Shown piece after piece: positions 1-7,684 of a DNA stretch of 9,587 nucleotides. The notes under the pieces were generated by a model. That model was given only the letters and a program-made list of their open reading frames with translations, was not told where the DNA came from and searched no databases. This DNA comes from Gemmatimonadota bacterium (GTDB taxonomy: Bacteria > Gemmatimonadota > Gemmatimonadetes > Gemmatimonadales > Gemmatimonadaceae): assembly GCA_031127185.1 (NCBI GenBank), contig JARIET010000089.1, positions 1 to 9,587 on the forward strand. Direction: 5' to 3'. Position numbers and translations under genes: made by a program. How positions within the stretch are numbered: the first letter of the stretch is position 1; every line of letters begins with the position of its first letter.

Positions 1-551
1 CCCAGCAAGAGCACGACGAGCGTCTTGAAGTCCACTTCGACGATGGCGATGAAGATGAATGCCTGCGCGATCGTCGGCGGGGTGTGGCCGACGTTGAGCG
101 ATCCGGGAATCAGCCGGTCATCCACCATTTTCCACGCTTTCCACGCGGCCGTCGTCGGCGCATAGGAGCCGATACCCAGCGTATCGAAGAAGTTGGTCAC
201 AAACCCGATGCCGATCTCGATTGGCCTGGGCCATCCTGTTGCGCCCTTGGCGAGGAGCGTCGGCGCCATCAGGCCGAGCATCGTGAGCGATGCCATTGCA
301 ATCAACATGCCGATGTTGGCGCCCTCCGGCCCGAACGGAAACGTGAACGTGAACGCCCCGTCGCCATAGACCACACCACCGCCGGCCACCCAACCAAACA
401 GAAGGCCGAGCACTACGCCGATGGCGAGCCCGACGGGCGATGGCGTGCCCGGCTTGGCGCCCCCTTCGGGGCGCACATTCCGCACCCAGCTGAACGCGTA
501 GTACGCGACAAATCCGGCGAGCGCGAGGAAGAGCCAGGCTTTGGGAGTCAT
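1..551 (-). CDS. TauE/SafE (TSUP)-type membrane permease, C-terminus cut off
   Basis: Reading leftward from an ATG at 551, the frame stays open to the window edge, giving 183 visible residues and no stop. The protein is an integral membrane protein: hydrophobic stretches lie near residues 5-21, 39-61, 79-101, 112-128 and 162-172. Two conserved-looking blocks stand out, GFVTNFFDTLGIGSYAPTTA at 116-135 and IPGSLNVGHTPPTIAQAF at 148-165. I associate these with permeases annotated as sulfite exporter TauE/SafE family. Members of that superfamily move small anions such as sulfite or sulfoacetate across the inner membrane, but the substrate here cannot be told. The start is the first ATG after in-frame codons lacking a start, and the Shine-Dalgarno is weak. 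The upstream gene ends 127 bp away. That gap shows no convincing promoter and only a 5-bp hairpin near 661-678 without a T-tract, so co-transcription is possible. Function is a family-level call. Confidence 0.75.
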   Translation of the reverse strand, partial: MTPKAWLFLALAGFVAYYAFSWVRNVRPEGGAKPGTPSPVGLAIGVVLGLLFGWVAGGGVVYGDGAFTFTFPFGPEGANIGMLIAMASLTMLGLMAPTLLAKGATGWPRPIEIGIGFVTNFFDTLGIGSYAPTTAAWKAWKMVDDRLIPGSLNVGHTPPTIAQAFIFIAIVEVDFKTLVVLLL

Positions 552-678
552 CAGGTGACGGGGCCTCTCGAGGGGAGCGAAAACTGGGGTCCGGAGTTGC
601 TTGGTGCGCCCCAAATCTGGCACATCGGGCGCGGAACCGCAGCCGGTGCGCCTGCCGGGTCCCGAAGGTCCGGTTCGG

Positions 679-1779
679 CTAGCGACCGCTCAGCGTAAAT
701 TCCATCACGTCGATGCGGCCGAGTTCGTCTGCGTCGCGCGAGAAGAACGCAACGCGCCGGCCGGGCATCGCACTGATGATAAGTCGGTCGATCACCTGAC
801 GCGCGACCACTCGGCCGGCGTCGGGGTCGATAATTTCGATCGTGGTGGCGTAAAGTTTACCGTAGTCGATCGCGCGCGAGCTCACCTCCATCTGACCCGG
901 CCGCATCGCGGGCCATCCTTCCTTCCAGGTTTCCTTGGGAGTTCGCAAGAACACCCAGAGCAGGCCGTTCGCGTCCCGTTCGATGCCCATCAAGAACGAA
1001 TCCGGCGGACGGGTGGGCGAGCCAAGCCCCGACGGTTTTTCGCTAAGGAACCAGGATGGCCTGCGCTGAAACGCACGCACGAGAGTGCCATCAGAGGTCC
1101 ACTCGGCGAAGTCGTAGCCCTGCGTCCAGGCGGTCCACACGCGGCCGCCAACTGACAACGCAGCCTTGTGTTGCGCACTGAACATCGGGAATCCCCCGGG
1201 CGGCGCAACGCGGGAGCCAAATGCCCGTGTCACTCTCGCCTCGGCCCCGGCGAGCGAGAGGAGCTGGAGCGGTTCGGGGGCCGCCGCGCGTTGGTCGGTC
1301 AGCGCTGAAGCGACCACGCTGGTTGGCCATGCCACGACAACGGCGTGCGTGACCTGCCACGGAATCGCGATGAACCTGCGTGGCGTGAGCGTGGAATCCA
1401 CTACCGTAGCCCTGGCATTTGGCGCATCGAAGATGACGACGCTATCACCGGCCCGAGCCATTGGCCACGGGAATTGATACTCCCCCGGCCCGCTCCCCTT
1501 TCGCCCAACCGACTTCAGGAACGTGCCGGTTGGGTCGTAAACCGCCGGCAGTTCCTGCTCGAAGAACATCCAGTAGCGCCCGGCGTGATCGGTCGATACC
1601 AGCTGCGGCCGGTCGGCCACCACGTCATCCGGCGGCCGCATCGTCGTCAGTGCCTTCGACGTGATCGTACACCGCGCACAACTCACGGCGTCAGGAATCC
1701 GTTCCCGCACCTGGGCGCGCGCCACCCCGGCGAGGGTCATCCCGCTCACCAGCAGCGTCGCCGCGCGCCGGATCGTCAC
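679..1779 (-). CDS. Exported six-bladed beta-propeller (NHL-like) protein
   Basis: The protein has 366 residues. An N-terminal signal peptide ends with an ARA site before Q23 (MTIRRAATLLVSGMTLAGV core), so it is probably periplasmic or surface-exposed. After a CxxC pair (C34, C37), the chain carries propeller-type repeats. The clearest is GRKGSGPGEYQFP at 92-104, the GxGPGEF/Y-type motif of NHL and 6-bladed beta-propeller proteins. Further repeats follow, such as the stretch around GIERDANGLLWVFLRTP. No catalytic motif is visible, and such proteins usually bind or scaffold. The start codon is GTG, and its GTGA overlaps the TGA stop of the upstream gene by 4 nt, which argues for translational coupling and fixes the start. 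Large families of this type occur in Gemmatimonadota and Bacteroidota. The specific role is unknown. Confidence 0.8.
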   Translation of the reverse strand: MTIRRAATLLVSGMTLAGVARAQVRERIPDAVSCARCTITSKALTTMRPPDDVVADRPQLVSTDHAGRYWMFFEQELPAVYDPTGTFLKSVGRKGSGPGEYQFPWPMARAGDSVVIFDAPNARATVVDSTLTPRRFIAIPWQVTHAVVVAWPTSVVASALTDQRAAAPEPLQLLSLAGAEARVTRAFGSRVAPPGGFPMFSAQHKAALSVGGRVWTAWTQGYDFAEWTSDGTLVRAFQRRPSWFLSEKPSGLGSPTRPPDSFLMGIERDANGLLWVFLRTPKETWKEGWPAMRPGQMEVSSRAIDYGKLYATTIEIIDPDAGRVVARQVIDRLIISAMPGRRVAFFSRDADELGRIDVMEFTLSGR

Positions 1780-3131
1780 CGCGGCGGCACCTGCGTAGTC
1801 GTCACGCGCGTGACGTCGCTCCCGTCCGGCCGCACTTTATAGATGTCGCCCGGCGCCCGGTCCCGCGTGGAGCGAAAGAGGATGTACCTCCCATCAGGCG
1901 TCCACCCCGCCGGCGTGTCCGTCGCGGCGTGCTTTGTCAGGTTTCGCACATTTCCGCCGTCGGCATCCATCACGTACACTTCGGAGTTGCCGTCGCGCGT
2001 GGACCAGAACACCATCGACTTCCCGTCCGGCGAGTAGCGCGGGCCGCCCGAGTGCATCGTTGGTGTCGTCGTCAGCTTCATCGCGCCCGTACCATCGGGG
2101 TTCATCGTCCACACCTCCGTCTGGCGCGTGCGGTTCGATGCGAAGGTGATGCGCCTACCGTCGGGCGTCCAAGTCGGCGAGGTCCCCACGGCGGAGTCCG
2201 CGCCGAGCTGTTTCTGATTGCTCCCGTCGGCATTCATCGTGAAGATGTACGGGCGCCCGCCCCGCTCCGACCGAAACACGATCTGCTTTCCGTCGGGCGA
2301 CCAGTCCGGCTCCGAACTGTGATTCGTGCCGTTGGTGAGCGCGGTGACGCCGGAGCCATCGGCGCGCATCGAATAAATCTCCTGATGCCCATTCCGCACG
2401 CTCGCAAAGGCAATCGTCCGCCCGTCCGGCGACCACGCCGGCTGATAGTCCACGTTGGCGTGATCCGTCAGCTTGCGAAAGTTCGTCCCGTCGGGATTCG
2501 CGGCGTAGATGTCGAAGTTCTGCCCAACCACCTTCACCACCAGGAGCTGTTGCCCATCAGGCGATAGTTCGGCGTCCACAACCGCCGTGTCCGGAGGCGG
2601 AGGGGGCACCGGCCGCTCCGTGCAGCTCGCGCGCCGGAAAGGAAAGTTCGTGCCGCGCACGGTACTGTTTGGGCCCGGACCCTCGATGCGCGCGATCACG
2701 GAATCCGCACCCCGCTTCCTGTAGATCACACGCTGCGGAAAATCGTGCGCGAGATTCTCGAACACCACCATCGTGTCCGACGCATCCTTATAGGGAAACT
2801 TCGTCTCGCGCTGCCCCGATGGAATCGCCGTGTAGACCAGCCGGCCGCTATCCGTCGTAATCCGGATATGCTCGAACTCGCGCAGGGCTCCACCAATCAC
2901 CGTCCGGCTCGCGCCGATCATCGCGCCGCCGAAGGGCGGCATCCACGTTTCCATCGTCAGCCTGTCGGGGCCGCGCTGCTCCCAGCACCCCGCAAGCCAC
3001 GCAATGCGGTCGATGGGCGCGGACTGGGCGCGCGCCGGGTTTGCGACCGCAAGCAAACCGCCGGCCAATCCCGCGCGTAGTGCGGCCGTCAGCACGCGAT
3101 CGGTGATTGTCGTTCGTATCGTCTCTCGCAT
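1776..3131 (-). CDS. Exported DUF6265 domain fused to TolB-like (PD40) beta-propeller
   Basis: I start the protein at the ATG at 3131 (451 residues). It gives a proper signal peptide ending NPARA before Q36, and GAGGAA lies about 10 nt upstream. A longer frame to 3227 would add 32 non-signal residues and cover the divergent promoter. Residues about 42-168 resemble DUF6265: IAWLAGCWE, then WMPPFGGAMIGASRT, FEHIRI, LVYTAIPSGQ and NLAHDFPQRVIYR. A proline hinge (PVPPPPP, 174-180) leads into six PD40/TolB-type blades with SPDG or TPDG cores near 190, 234, 278, 322, 367 and 411. Each is followed by an IYxMxADGSxxxxLT-like strand. TolB propellers bind protein partners in the periplasm. DUF6265 has no assigned function that I know. 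This is the first gene of a minus-strand cluster, and its stop overlaps the next gene's start. Confidence 0.82.
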   Translation of the reverse strand: MRETIRTTITDRVLTAALRAGLAGGLLAVANPARAQSAPIDRIAWLAGCWEQRGPDRLTMETWMPPFGGAMIGASRTVIGGALREFEHIRITTDSGRLVYTAIPSGQRETKFPYKDASDTMVVFENLAHDFPQRVIYRKRGADSVIARIEGPGPNSTVRGTNFPFRRASCTERPVPPPPPDTAVVDAELSPDGQQLLVVKVVGQNFDIYAANPDGTNFRKLTDHANVDYQPAWSPDGRTIAFASVRNGHQEIYSMRADGSGVTALTNGTNHSSEPDWSPDGKQIVFRSERGGRPYIFTMNADGSNQKQLGADSAVGTSPTWTPDGRRITFASNRTRQTEVWTMNPDGTGAMKLTTTPTMHSGGPRYSPDGKSMVFWSTRDGNSEVYVMDADGGNVRNLTKHAATDTPAGWTPDGRYILFRSTRDRAPGDIYKVRPDGSDVTRVTTTQVPPR

Positions 3132-3193
3132 TGTCAACACATTCCTCGTGAATGGGTCAGCATCAGTCTCGCTGCCAACCACCCGCAGCCGCT

Positions 3194-3221
3194 TGGACAA
3201 ATGCGAAGCCTTGGCGATACT
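3194..3221 (+). promoter_or_regulatory. Predicted sigma-70-like promoter of the reductase gene
   Basis: A -35 element TGGACA (3194-3199, 5/6 to consensus) is followed after 16 bp by GATACT (3216-3221, 4/6). It lies in the 96-bp divergent intergenic region. The expected transcription start, about seven bases past the -10, falls on or next to the A of the ATG at 3228, and no Shine-Dalgarno precedes that ATG. Confidence 0.5.
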
Positions 3222-3227
3222 GAACAT

Positions 3228-4169
3228 ATGAAAATGCTCGTTCTTGGCGCCGGCGGCATCGGCGGCTACTTCGGGGGTCGGCTCGCCGAGTCTGGCACGG
3301 ATGTCACCTTCCTCGTGCGCCCCAGGCGGCGCGCCCAGCTACTCTCGGACGGCCTGCGGATCGTGAGTCCCGCCGGGAACGCCACGCTCAAGGTCCAAAC
3401 GGTGGATGCCGAGGGTCTCGCGGCAAACCCGCGCGACTTCGACATCGTCCTCCTCACTTGCAAGTCCTACGATCTCGACTCGGCGATGGACGCGATCGCC
3501 CCTGCGATGGCCGCCGGCAGCGCGGTGCTGCCGATGCTGAACGGCATCGCGCACCTCGATCGACTCGACGCTCGGTTTGGCGCCGCAAATGTGCTGGGCG
3601 GGAGCTGCTCCATCAGTGTCACTCTGCAGCCCGACGGCACGATCACTCACCCTGACCCGTTGCAGCGTCTCGCATTTGGCGAACGTGATCGTTCGCAGTC
3701 CGCGCGCACGCAAATGCTCGCCGACTCATTTGAGCGCACAAATGTGACGTGGGAGCATTCGGCGGATATCGAGCAGAACATGTGGGAGAAGATTTCGTTT
3801 CTCTCAGTGCTTGCCGCTGTGAACTGCCTCTTTCGCGCCAACACCGGCGAGATCCTTTCCGCGCCCGGTGGGCGCGGGGCAATCGACAGCGCGCTCCGCA
3901 CAAACTTCGAGATCGCCACGCGCGCTGGTCATCCGCCGCGCCCCGCCACCGTGGAGTTTGCACGCTCGCAGCTCCTCGATTCGGCGGGCAAGCGGTCCTG
4001 GTCAATGCTCAACGATGTCGAGAATGGCGCACCCACCGAAGCCGATCACATCATTGGGTGGCTGCTCGAGCGCGCCCATGCGTTTGACATCGAGGCGCCG
4101 GTGCTCTCACTCGCGTACACGAACCTCAAGGCATACGAGGCGCGACGCGCGGCGGGGCGGCTGCCATAG
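3228..4169 (+). CDS. Ketopantoate reductase (ApbA/PanE) family oxidoreductase
   Basis: The protein has 313 residues, a typical length for the family. The N-terminal Rossmann motif GAGGIG (7-12) binds NADP(H). LLTCKS with K79 matches the catalytic-lysine strand, and LPMLNG with N105 matches the conserved Asn loop. MWEKISF (K188) and the C-terminal SMLNDVENGAPTEADHIIG block (E271) match the substrate-binding helical domain. The family reduces 2-dehydropantoate to pantoate in pantothenate/CoA synthesis. Many paralogues act on other 2-oxo acids, so I do not assign panE. The ATG at 3228 gives MKMLVLGAGG; a start at 3234 (second Met) is also possible. An upstream ATG at 3201 would put nine extra residues before the Rossmann strand and overlap the promoter. 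The gene is cytoplasmic and transcribed alone on the plus strand. It ends 3 bp from the convergent permease stop, with no terminator between them. Confidence 0.87.
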   Translation: MKMLVLGAGGIGGYFGGRLAESGTDVTFLVRPRRRAQLLSDGLRIVSPAGNATLKVQTVDAEGLAANPRDFDIVLLTCKSYDLDSAMDAIAPAMAAGSAVLPMLNGIAHLDRLDARFGAANVLGGSCSISVTLQPDGTITHPDPLQRLAFGERDRSQSARTQMLADSFERTNVTWEHSADIEQNMWEKISFLSVLAAVNCLFRANTGEILSAPGGRGAIDSALRTNFEIATRAGHPPRPATVEFARSQLLDSAGKRSWSMLNDVENGAPTEADHIIGWLLERAHAFDIEAPVLSLAYTNLKAYEARRAAGRLP

Positions 4170-4172
4170 CGT

Positions 4173-4949
4173 TCACTCCCAGCGAAACACGCGCGTCGAG
4201 AGTGCGGAGTAGACTACGAACAGCACCACCAGCATAAGCGCGTTGGGCCAATGCGTGCCCCAGCCGGACCCGTCCCAGACGCCCTGCAGCAACCCCACCG
4301 CGTGCGTGGTCGGCATCATCAACGCCGCAACCTTGAGCGCCTGCGGCATCCGGTCGAGCGAAAAAAAGAGTCCTGATACACTCAACATTGGATAGAGCAG
4401 CATGGCGCTGATCGGCTGCGCGAACCGCGCCGTGGGCACCACACTGGCAATCACGAACCCGAGCGAGAGTATGCTGAGCGTGGAGAGCAGCAGCGCCACG
4501 CCAAAGCTCCAGGTGTTCACTTCCATCACGCCGGGAAAGAGCCGGCGCCCCGCCAACACGAGCAGCGCGAGGCTCGCCACGGTGAAGCAGAGCTTCACGA
4601 CCACATGAGCGCCGAGTATGGTGACGGGCGAAAGCGGTGTGGCGCGGAGGCGTTTGAGGATCCCGCCCTCACGGTAGATCGAGATGATTGCCACGAGCGA
4701 CTGCACGCCATTGATCGCGATCACGAGCGCGGCGAGAATGGCCGCGTTGAATGGCGTCGCGGCCGCATCTGCCGGGAGGCCGCGCACCCGATCGGCGCCC
4801 GGTTGAATATCGGACACCAGCGTGCCGACCGCCACGAAAAGCACCACCGGCATGATGAGTGTTCCCACGAACCCCATCGGTTCGCGCACAAATACCTTTG
4901 TCTCAACCCAGGTCAGTTTCCAGAAGCCGCGGAGGAACGGAGTCGCCAC
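4173..4949 (-). CDS. ABC-2 type transporter permease
   Basis: The protein has 258 residues with about six membrane helices, near 27-45, 68-91, 112-133, 147-171, 176-197 and 236-252. This is the usual ABC-2 permease topology. YREGGILKRLRATPLSP (92-108) is the cytosolic coupling region after the second helix, typical of drug/polyketide/lipid exporter permeases. SGLFFSLDRMPQALK (192-206) and the following MMPTTHAVGLLQG match the conserved C-terminal ABC-2 segment. The start is a GTG at 4949, three bases after the stop of the ATPase gene, so the two are almost certainly co-translated as one exporter. The substrate is unknown. The gene ends convergently, 3 bp from the reductase stop. Confidence 0.9.
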   Translation of the reverse strand: MATPFLRGFWKLTWVETKVFVREPMGFVGTLIMPVVLFVAVGTLVSDIQPGADRVRGLPADAAATPFNAAILAALVIAINGVQSLVAIISIYREGGILKRLRATPLSPVTILGAHVVVKLCFTVASLALLVLAGRRLFPGVMEVNTWSFGVALLLSTLSILSLGFVIASVVPTARFAQPISAMLLYPMLSVSGLFFSLDRMPQALKVAALMMPTTHAVGLLQGVWDGSGWGTHWPNALMLVVLFVVYSALSTRVFRWE

Positions 4950-4952
4950 GGC

Positions 4953-5807
4953 TCAGTCCCGAATCCCGTAGCCGGTGAGTTTCAGGAAGACATCCTCGAG
5001 CGTCGGAATCTCGGTGCGAAAGCCGCGCACCTTGATGCCGTCGCGCGCAATCCGCGCGATCACGTCGGTGATGAAGTCATCCCCCTCACCATGCAGCGTC
5101 TCGGTCCCGGCATCGGTCGAATAGACCACAGTCCGCTGCGGACAATGCCGCCGCACAAGCTCTGCGGGCGAGCCTACCTCGATAATCCGGCCATGTTCGA
5201 TAATCGCCACGCGATCGCAGAGGCGCTCCGCCTCTTCCATGAGGTGCGTCGTCATGAACACCGTGGCGCCGCGGTCGCGAATGCCCTTCACGAGTTCCCA
5301 GATCGCACGCCGTGCCTGCGGATCGAGGCCGGTGGTGAGTTCGTCGAGAAAGACCAGCTCGGGCTCGTGGATGAGCGCGAGTGCAATGAACAGACGCTGT
5401 TTCTGCCCGCCCGAGAGCGTCATGAACCATGCGTTGCGCTTGGCCTCGAGTCCGAGTCGCTCGAGTAGCGCATCGCCATCCACCACGCGCGAGTAGAGCG
5501 CCGACCAGAGGTCCACGGCCTCCCAGACTTTGATGCGTTTCTGGAGATGCGCCTCTTGATGTTGCACGCCAATGCGCTGACGGAGCACCGTGGAGTCACG
5601 CTGGGGATCGAGCCCGAGCACGCTGATCGCCCCACGGTCTGCGCGCCTGTGCCCCTGCACGCACTCCATCGTGGTTGTCTTGCCGGCACCATTCGGACCA
5701 ATCAGGCCAAAAATCTCGCCTTCGCGCACGTCGAGCGAGACGTCGTCAACGGCGACGGTTTTTCCGTAGCGTTTGCCGAGGTTGGTAACGGAGATGACCG
5801 TGCGCAT
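4953..5807 (-). CDS. ABC exporter ATP-binding protein
   Basis: From the ATG at 5807 the protein has 284 residues. It carries Walker A GPNGAGKTT (37-45), a Q-loop around Q82/Q84, signature LSGGQKQR (131-138), Walker B LVFLDE (151-156) and switch His H188 in MTTHLMEEAE. The Walker B/D-loop reads LDELTTGLDP, with Leu where most ABC ATPases have Pro. The residues that bind and hydrolyse ATP are intact. The C-terminal tail, including TLEDVFLKLTG (269-279), is typical of DrrA/CcmA-like exporter ATPases. It energises the adjacent permease. An in-frame extension to 5939 is rejected because it runs into the upstream gene's coding region and resembles no ABC N-terminus. The 49-bp gap upstream holds a weak promoter-like pair (TTGCGA, 15 bp, TAACAT), so the pair could also be expressed independently. 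Confidence 0.92.
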   Translation of the reverse strand: MRTVISVTNLGKRYGKTVAVDDVSLDVREGEIFGLIGPNGAGKTTTMECVQGHRRADRGAISVLGLDPQRDSTVLRQRIGVQHQEAHLQKRIKVWEAVDLWSALYSRVVDGDALLERLGLEAKRNAWFMTLSGGQKQRLFIALALIHEPELVFLDELTTGLDPQARRAIWELVKGIRDRGATVFMTTHLMEEAERLCDRVAIIEHGRIIEVGSPAELVRRHCPQRTVVYSTDAGTETLHGEGDDFITDVIARIARDGIKVRGFRTEIPTLEDVFLKLTGYGIRD

Positions 5808-5856
5808 GGAAGGCACGACGTATGTTAGCTGCGGGTTGTTTCTCGCAATGAGTGGG

Positions 5857-6633
5857 TCACGCGGGCTTACGTCGCGCCAGCTTCCGCCGAAACACCTTGA
5901 GTGCGACGCCGGCGACCGCCTTCCCCACCGCGATGGCATTCAGCGGCGCCAGGCAGACCAGTGCGCTCCCCGCCCAGTAGTCAGGATTGGTGCGCAGGAA
6001 GAATCCAACATCAGGGTCTGTCATTTGCCAGCGATCGGGCGCCTGTTCGCGCTCGATCACGGGATAATCCTCGTTCACCAGAAACTGCCCCTCACTCCTG
6101 CGCTCCGTGCGTGTCACGCCAACCGCCGATAGCGTCGCGCGGATGATCGATTCCGCGTGCGCTGGCGTCGGCACCCCCGGCCGCGGCCAGAATTCAACGA
6201 GGTTGCGCGCGATGAGCAGGTACCCCGATGGGCTCACGGCCTCAGCAAGCCAATAGAGCGGTGTAAAGGGTGCTCGGCGCCGTTCGTGGAAGTACGTGTA
6301 CAAGCCCATGCGCGCCGGGAGGCCAAGTCGGCGATACGCAGGGTTCACCGCCACCACCGAAGTGTACACCACGATGGGAGCACCGCCGTGACCGCCGACA
6401 CCGGCCGCGAGCTGGACGCGACGAACCGCCGTCGTACCCACAATCCGACCCTTGGTATCCAGACAGAGCCACACGTAGGTCGCCGCATCGAGCGTCGCAT
6501 CCAGCGTCTTCCGATCAAACAACGAATAGACGGTGATGAATCGCTCAATCCGATCGTGATCCGCGACAGTGAGGTCGGCTGCATCACAGCGGACGACACG
6601 CGCAAAGTTCGGCATCCTGGAATGCATAGCCAT
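5857..6633 (-). CDS. GNAT-like N-acyltransferase domain protein
   Basis: The protein has 258 residues. GRIVGTTAVRRV (62-73) resembles a GNAT beta strand, and VYTSVVAVNPAYRRLGLPARMG (89-110) resembles acetyl-CoA-binding motif A, where the usual R/Q-x-x-G-x-G/A reads RRLGLP. The WLAEAVSPSGYLLIARN segment (128-144) could be the following strand and helix. The family transfers an acyl group from acyl-CoA to an amine. The substrate is unknown, and no close named member is recognised. The C-terminus has a hydrophobic run (about 222-246) and a basic tail (RRKLARRKPA), suggesting membrane association. The start is uncertain: ATGs at 6633, 6627 and 6615 are in frame, none with a clear Shine-Dalgarno. 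It lies 121 bp after htpX and 49 bp before the ABC ATPase gene, all on one strand. The 121-bp gap shows no clear promoter or terminator. Confidence 0.6.
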   Translation of the reverse strand: MAMHSRMPNFARVVRCDAADLTVADHDRIERFITVYSLFDRKTLDATLDAATYVWLCLDTKGRIVGTTAVRRVQLAAGVGGHGGAPIVVYTSVVAVNPAYRRLGLPARMGLYTYFHERRRAPFTPLYWLAEAVSPSGYLLIARNLVEFWPRPGVPTPAHAESIIRATLSAVGVTRTERRSEGQFLVNEDYPVIEREQAPDRWQMTDPDVGFFLRTNPDYWAGSALVCLAPLNAIAVGKAVAGVALKVFRRKLARRKPA

Positions 6634-6754
6634 GGCAGAAGCATTGCTCCGGGTCGCGGTCCTGCCAAGCGTGTCCAGATACGGAGCGGAGCGGCGGTCG
6701 CTCGCGATGTTTCAGCACGCAGCACCCCGGCTGACCTGATTCCGCCAACGGCCC

Positions 6755-7591
6755 TTAGCGCATTGCCATGGCCTCCAGCCGCGCCACCCGATCTTCCGTC
6801 CTCGGGTGCGTGGAAAAGAGTGACATCAGCCCTCCGCCATGCGCCGCCAGCGGGTTCACCTGGGCGAGCGGAGCAGCAGCGGGCGCGACATCCATTGGAA
6901 TGCGCTTCGCGTATGCGTCGAGCTTCTGCAGCGCGCCCGCGAGCGCACGCGGCTTGCCCGAGATCTCAGCGCCAACCGCATCCGCCTTGAACTCGCGCTG
7001 CCGGCTGATCGCCATCTGAATCAGGCTCGCCGCCAACGGCGCGAGAATCATCATCGCGAGCCCCGCGACCGGATTGCTGTTGCCCTCTTCGTCGCGCGAA
7101 CCAAAGAACATCGCGAAATTGGCGAGCATCCCGATCGCGCCGGCCATCGTCGCCGTCACGGTCTGGAGCAGCATGTCGCGATTCTTGATGTGCGCGAGCT
7201 CGTGCGCGATCACACCCTCGAGTTCATCGCGCGTCACGATGCGTATCAGGCCATCGGTCACGCAGACCACCGAGTGCTCCGGATTGCGGCCGGTGGCAAA
7301 TGCGTTGGGCTGATCGTGCGGCGCAATCGCCACCGTCGGCATCGGCAGTCCGGCGCGCTGACGAAGCCGATCCACCATCGCATACAGCTCCGGCGCATCG
7401 CTCGGCGAAATCACCTTGGCGCCGTACATCTTCAGCACCATCGTCGACGACTTGTAGTACATGAAGACGTTCATCCCGCCGGCAAAGAGCAGCGCCATCA
7501 TCATGCCGCCCGAGCCGCCGATGGCTCCACCGATCGCGCCAAAGAGCGCGGTGAGCCCCGCCATCATCACAAAGACTTTCATGTTGTTCAT
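6755..7591 (-). CDS. htpX: HtpX-family membrane zinc metalloprotease (M48)
   Basis: From the chosen start the protein has 278 residues. Zinc motif HELAH lies at 130-134, and the third ligand is probably E200 in SRQREFKADAVG. Membrane segments lie near 4-26, 29-46, 141-163 and 174-195. The C-terminal FSTHPRTEDRVARLEAM block (259-275) is the M48 signature. HtpX sits in the inner membrane with a cytosolic active site and degrades damaged or misassembled membrane proteins. Three Mets are in frame (7597, 7591, 7582). GAGGGA at 7604-7599 is only 1 nt from the first but 7 nt from the second, and MNNMKVF aligns with the usual HtpX N-terminus, so 7591 is preferred. The gene is preceded by a promoter, a predicted Mn2+ riboswitch and a terminator-like hairpin, a regulatory arrangement not usual for htpX as far as I know. 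Confidence 0.94.
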   Translation of the reverse strand: MNNMKVFVMMAGLTALFGAIGGAIGGSGGMMMALLFAGGMNVFMYYKSSTMVLKMYGAKVISPSDAPELYAMVDRLRQRAGLPMPTVAIAPHDQPNAFATGRNPEHSVVCVTDGLIRIVTRDELEGVIAHELAHIKNRDMLLQTVTATMAGAIGMLANFAMFFGSRDEEGNSNPVAGLAMMILAPLAASLIQMAISRQREFKADAVGAEISGKPRALAGALQKLDAYAKRIPMDVAPAAAPLAQVNPLAAHGGGLMSLFSTHPRTEDRVARLEAMAMR

Positions 7592-7598
7592 CTGCATT

Positions 7599-7604
7599 TC
7601 CCTC
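7599..7604 (-). promoter_or_regulatory. Shine-Dalgarno of htpX
   Basis: GAGGGA lies 7 nt before the ATG at 7591 and only 1 nt before the ATG at 7597. It therefore selects the shorter HtpX start. It lies just past the terminator-like hairpin, outside the stem. Confidence 0.65.
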
Positions 7605-7613
7605 GATTGGTCC

Positions 7614-7684
7614 GGAAACGCAAAAGGCGAGGCCTCCGCGTTCCGGACGGTGTGAAACCCGTCCAGCGTCGCGAAGGTCTCGCC
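7614..7684 (-). terminator. Terminator-like hairpin in the htpX leader (riboswitch expression platform)
   Basis: On the minus strand the 5' arm GGCGAGACCTTC (7684-7673) pairs with GGAGGCCTCGCC (7637-7626), with one A-C mismatch and one G-U. Inside it are a GCG/CGC pairing, an asymmetric internal loop, and a perfect 6-bp stem GGACGG/CCGTCC (7664-7659 with 7650-7645) with an 8-nt loop. The stem is followed at once by TTTTGCGTTT (7625-7616), a T-rich tract as in intrinsic terminators. It ends just upstream of the htpX ribosome binding site. Its 5' arm contains the CCTTC that also closes P1 of the riboswitch aptamer, so the two structures exclude each other. Confidence 0.75.

Noticed and set aside
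1929..2567. Long plus-strand frame opposite the TolB-like propeller
   Set aside because: It is a mirror of a GC-rich coding region. The minus strand has a signal peptide and clear PD40 repeats; the plus frame has no family features.
1820..2580. Recurrent CCGTCSGGCG-like motifs as a DNA repeat or CRISPR
   Set aside because: They encode the SPDG/TPDG cores of propeller blades, with irregular DNA and no spacer structure.
4605..5468. 287-codon plus-strand frame opposite the ABC transporter genes
   Set aside because: The minus strand has complete Walker A, signature and Walker B motifs, while the plus frame is a low-complexity shadow.
5808..5856. TTGCGA-N15-TAACAT as a firm promoter for the ABC exporter genes
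   Set aside because: Spacing is short and both boxes are 4/6. I mention it only as a weak possibility within the ATPase entry.
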